Source of the DNA: Gemmataceae bacterium
GTDB lineage: Bacteria > Planctomycetota > Planctomycetia > Gemmatales > Gemmataceae
NCBI GenBank assembly: GCA_947474875.1
Contig: CANJKY010000170.1
Coordinates: 1 to 7,336, forward strand
Direction: 5' to 3'
DNA: 7,336 nucleotides
Every line of letters begins with the position of its first letter. Within the stretch, counting starts at the first letter, position 1. The notes below the pieces were generated by a model. It did not search any database. It saw only the letters and a program-made list of their open reading frames with translations, and was not told the DNA's origin. Positions 6,201-7,336 of this stretch are shown here, in pieces. A program made the translations under genes and the position numbers.

Positions 6201-7336
6201 TCCGGGACGACGTGATGTCGTTCAAGAGTGAGTTCGCCCCGGACGGCCGCGGCGCCCGCGAGTCGAACGTCACCAGCCCGCAGGCGACGGTGCGGCTGTC
6301 CACCTCATCGCGGTGTGTAGTCGAGCAACTGAAGCGGTTCGCCGTGCTGAACGAGGGCAGCGCCCGGAAGCGGTTCACGGCCGACGTGTTCCGGCTCGAC
6401 CGCGACTCACTCGCCGGCATTCTCCGCGGGCTGTTCACCGCCGACGGCACCGTCGCTCACTACGGGGATAAGTCGCAGTACGTCAGCTTGGACAGCTGCT
6501 CGGCCGAACTGCTGCGGCAGGTGCAACTGCTCCTGCTGTCGTTCGGCATCAAGGCGAAGTTGTACCGCGACCGACGGGTGGTCGGGCAAGCCACGGCGAT
6601 GATGCCGGACGGTAAGGGTGGGGTGAAGGAGTACCCGGTTCAGCAGATACACAGCCTGCGGATCAGCCGCAGCTCGCGGATCGTGTTCGAGCAGGAGATC
6701 GGATTCATCCCCGGCAGCCCAAAGTGTGCACGGCTGGCCCGGCTGAACCGGGAGGTGACGACCTACGCCGACCGGATGGTCGACGATGTCGAAACGCTGG
6801 AGTACCTCGGCGTCGAAGACGTGTACGACCTGACCGAACCGGTCACGAGTCACTTCGTGGCCAACGGCCTGATCGTACACAACTGTTCGGAGTACGCCTT
6901 CCTCGACGACACGGCGTGCAACCTGGCGTCGCTCAACCTGATGCGGTTCTACGACACCGCGGCCGGTAAGTTCGATGTGGACTCGTACAAGCACGCCGTC
7001 CGCATCTGGACGCTGATCCTGGAAATCAGTGTGTACATGGCCCAGTTCCCGAGCGTGCCGGTGGCGCAGAAGTCGTTCGACTTCCGCACCCTCGGGCTGG
7101 GGTACGCCAACCTGGGCGCGCTGCTCATGGTGCAGGGCATCTCGTACGACTCGCCGGAGGGGCGGGCGCAGTGCGGGGCGCTGACCGCCATCCTGCACGC
7201 CGGCGCCTACGCCGCCAGCGCCGAGATGGCCGCCGACATCGGGCCGTTCGCCCGGTACGCGGCGAACAAGGACCACATGCTGCGGGTGGTCCGCAACCAC
7301 CGCCGGGCCGCGTACAACGCCGCCCCGGCCGAGTAC
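3263..7336 (+). CDS. nrdJ: B12-dependent (class II) ribonucleotide reductase with two inteins, C-terminus beyond window
   Basis: NrdJ reduces ribonucleotides to deoxyribonucleotides using adenosylcobalamin to make a thiyl radical, independently of oxygen. The frame is open for 1358 codons to the last base, with no stop on hand translation. Exteins are residues 1-190, 551-836 and 1208 onward, giving 627 aa of reductase so far. Family signatures: PNSPQWFNTG (143-152); CFIQSVSDDL (551-560) with redox Cys551 (E. coli C225 equivalent); YGSGTGSNFS; GQNSNNSVR; and, after splicing, NATNP joined to CSEYAF. That joined motif holds Asn835, radical Cys1208 and Glu1210, and is followed by Cys1219 (ACNLASLNL), the redox partner. 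In the spliced protein these are C191, N475, C477, E479 and C488. The rest of the barrel and the C-terminal cysteine pair lie outside. ATG 3263 is the first start after an in-frame TGA at 3248; no clear Shine-Dalgarno is seen. Two inteins interrupt the active site. Confidence 0.93.
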   Translation, partial: MQITRRFTREGHDPFAAVAFAPRASKIVNPNGSVVFEMTDIMVPEGWSQVAVDILAQKYFRKAGVAARTAKVAEEGVPAWLQRSVPEPGAEIVGERDSRQVFSRLAGCWAYWGWKGGYFASEQDARAFFDETCHMLATQMAAPNSPQWFNTGLHWAYGIEGPAQGHYFVDPANLAMERSKNAYERPQPHACLPYHAEVTTPGGPLPIGRIVEDGMIGLPVYDRDGVTRVVAVKHNGVKPVYRVTLANGNFIEATADHLVLASAGHKTRKEWVEVSALKVGMRLIQRTDTAIATRSEEHAAAEAALAGWLQGDGFVGQYAHGTNRSLTVEAMTVNAAEREYVTALVDQVFDGIHSHERTADVQDESLDVRRLRLYGESLRPFVEQYGLLDRRLEMQVPVAVKTGGHAVVSAYLRALFQADGCVRVREGRDTSDIVFGTISPKLAVGVSQLLHNLGIYNRIQLCEDAREDRQTYYHVNIGWRSEKQKFAEWIGFVSADKKDKLVSALNVPGRSVARLRDEVIESIELVGEMDVYDIETESHNFLTNNVVVHNCFIQSVSDDLVNDGGIMDLWVREARIFKYGSGTGSNFSSIRGEGEPLSGGGKSSGLMSFLKIGDRAAGAIKSGGTTRRAAKMVVLDLDHPDIEEYVQWKQVEEQKVAALVSGSRLLNKHLNAILKAIHTHPNKADQLDPAKNGGLRKAVLDARTALIPENYIARVMQLARQGFTHLEIEEYDTDWTSKAYFTVSGQNSNNSVRITNEFMKAVEADTDWHLYWRTEKEKAAKQGRAPKPKKTLKARELWDHIAVAAWGCADPGVQFDTTFNEWHTCPVDGRINATNPCVTGDTLVATSRGWERIDTLLDEPFDVLGADGQFHPVKPAFRTGTKPVYRLRTKAGFELKLTGDHKVLTANRGDVPACELRKDDVIRLSPAMMSKHTRADGSLELDERVREFLGLLVGDGCLMGEAETAIVTLSPEEAGVAARVRDDVMSFKSEFAPDGRGARESNVTSPQATVRLSTSSRCVVEQLKRFAVLNEGSARKRFTADVFRLDRDSLAGILRGLFTADGTVAHYGDKSQYVSLDSCSAELLRQVQLLLLSFGIKAKLYRDRRVVGQATAMMPDGKGGVKEYPVQQIHSLRISRSSRIVFEQEIGFIPGSPKCARLARLNREVTTYADRMVDDVETLEYLGVEDVYDLTEPVTSHFVANGLIVHNCSEYAFLDDTACNLASLNLMRFYDTAAGKFDVDSYKHAVRIWTLILEISVYMAQFPSVPVAQKSFDFRTLGLGYANLGALLMVQGISYDSPEGRAQCGALTAILHAGAYAASAEMAADIGPFARYAANKDHMLRVVRNHRRAAYNAAPAEY
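3833..4912 (+). mobile_element. NrdJ intein 1 (360 aa, LAGLIDADG homing endonuclease)
   Basis: This in-frame protein intron begins at Cys191 of the precursor and ends at Asn550, followed by Cys551. Splicing blocks in intein numbering: block A starts CLPYHAEVTTPGG (1-13), without the common GDT after Cys1; block B is ATADHLVL with T64 and H67; block F is VYDIETESHNFLTNN (341-355); block G is VVVHN (356-360), with His359 and Asn360 for Asn cyclisation. The two endonuclease motifs are LAGWLQGDG (115-123, Asp122, nt 4175-4201) and LRALFQADG (222-230, Asp229, nt 4496-4522). All key residues are present, so both splicing and DNA cleavage look intact. Removal joins PHA to CFIQ and restores the reductase's redox cysteine. 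About 54 of 360 codons end in A or T, far above the surrounding extein, which suggests later acquisition. Confidence 0.93.
5771..6883 (+). mobile_element. NrdJ intein 2 (371 aa, LAGLIDADG homing endonuclease)
   Basis: This second protein intron runs from precursor Cys837 to Asn1207, followed by Cys1208. Block A is the textbook CVTGDTLVATSRG (1-13). Block B is LTGDHKVL with T62 and H65. Block F is VYDLTEPVTSHFVANG (351-366), and block G is LIVHN (367-371). The endonuclease motifs are LGLLVGDG (113-120, Asp119, nt 6107-6130) and LRGLFTADG (218-226, Asp225, nt 6422-6448). All catalytic positions are kept, so the element looks functional for splicing and homing. Excision joins NATNP to CSEYA, creating the NPCxE radical-cysteine motif. 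Outside the blocks it shows little likeness to intein 1 apart from a KPVYR segment before block B. About 49 of 371 codons end in A or T. Confidence 0.94.

Overview
The window is GC-rich (about two thirds G+C by eye) bacterial DNA. Coding regions have almost exclusively G/C third positions, and the gene content resembles large-genome Planctomycetota such as the Gemmata group. That placement is an inference from composition and protein style; no marker in the window proves it.

Five genes are supported. From the left: an EVE-domain protein on the minus strand (57-524); a divergent, secreted DUF1579-family protein (711-1217, plus); a convergent, secreted alpha/beta hydrolase with a lipase-type catalytic triad (1393-2253, minus); dCTP deaminase dcd (2449-3072, plus); and a B12-dependent class II ribonucleotide reductase, nrdJ (3263 to the right edge, plus). 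nrdJ is open for 1358 codons and runs off the window. Gaps between genes are 125-195 nt and hold hairpins and a few weak promoter candidates. No RNA gene, insertion sequence or CRISPR array was seen.

The main feature is that nrdJ carries two in-frame inteins, at 3833-4912 (360 aa) and 5771-6883 (371 aa). Each has Cys1, block B TxxH, two LAGLIDADG endonuclease motifs with their acidic residues, and a His-Asn end followed by Cys. They sit immediately before two catalytic cysteines of the reductase: the redox-active cysteine (E. coli NrdA C225 equivalent) and the thiyl-radical cysteine in the NPCxE motif (C439 equivalent). Those cysteines are also the +1 splicing nucleophiles, so the enzyme should have no complete active site until both inteins have left. 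Codon use marks both inteins as foreign: about 13-15% A/T-ending codons against about 1-2% in the exteins (hand count).

dcd and nrdJ both serve dNTP supply: NrdJ makes deoxyribonucleotides, and Dcd turns dCTP into dUTP, the precursor of dTMP. They are co-directional, but a hairpin and a possible separate promoter lie between them. The three left-hand genes have no evident link to this pathway.
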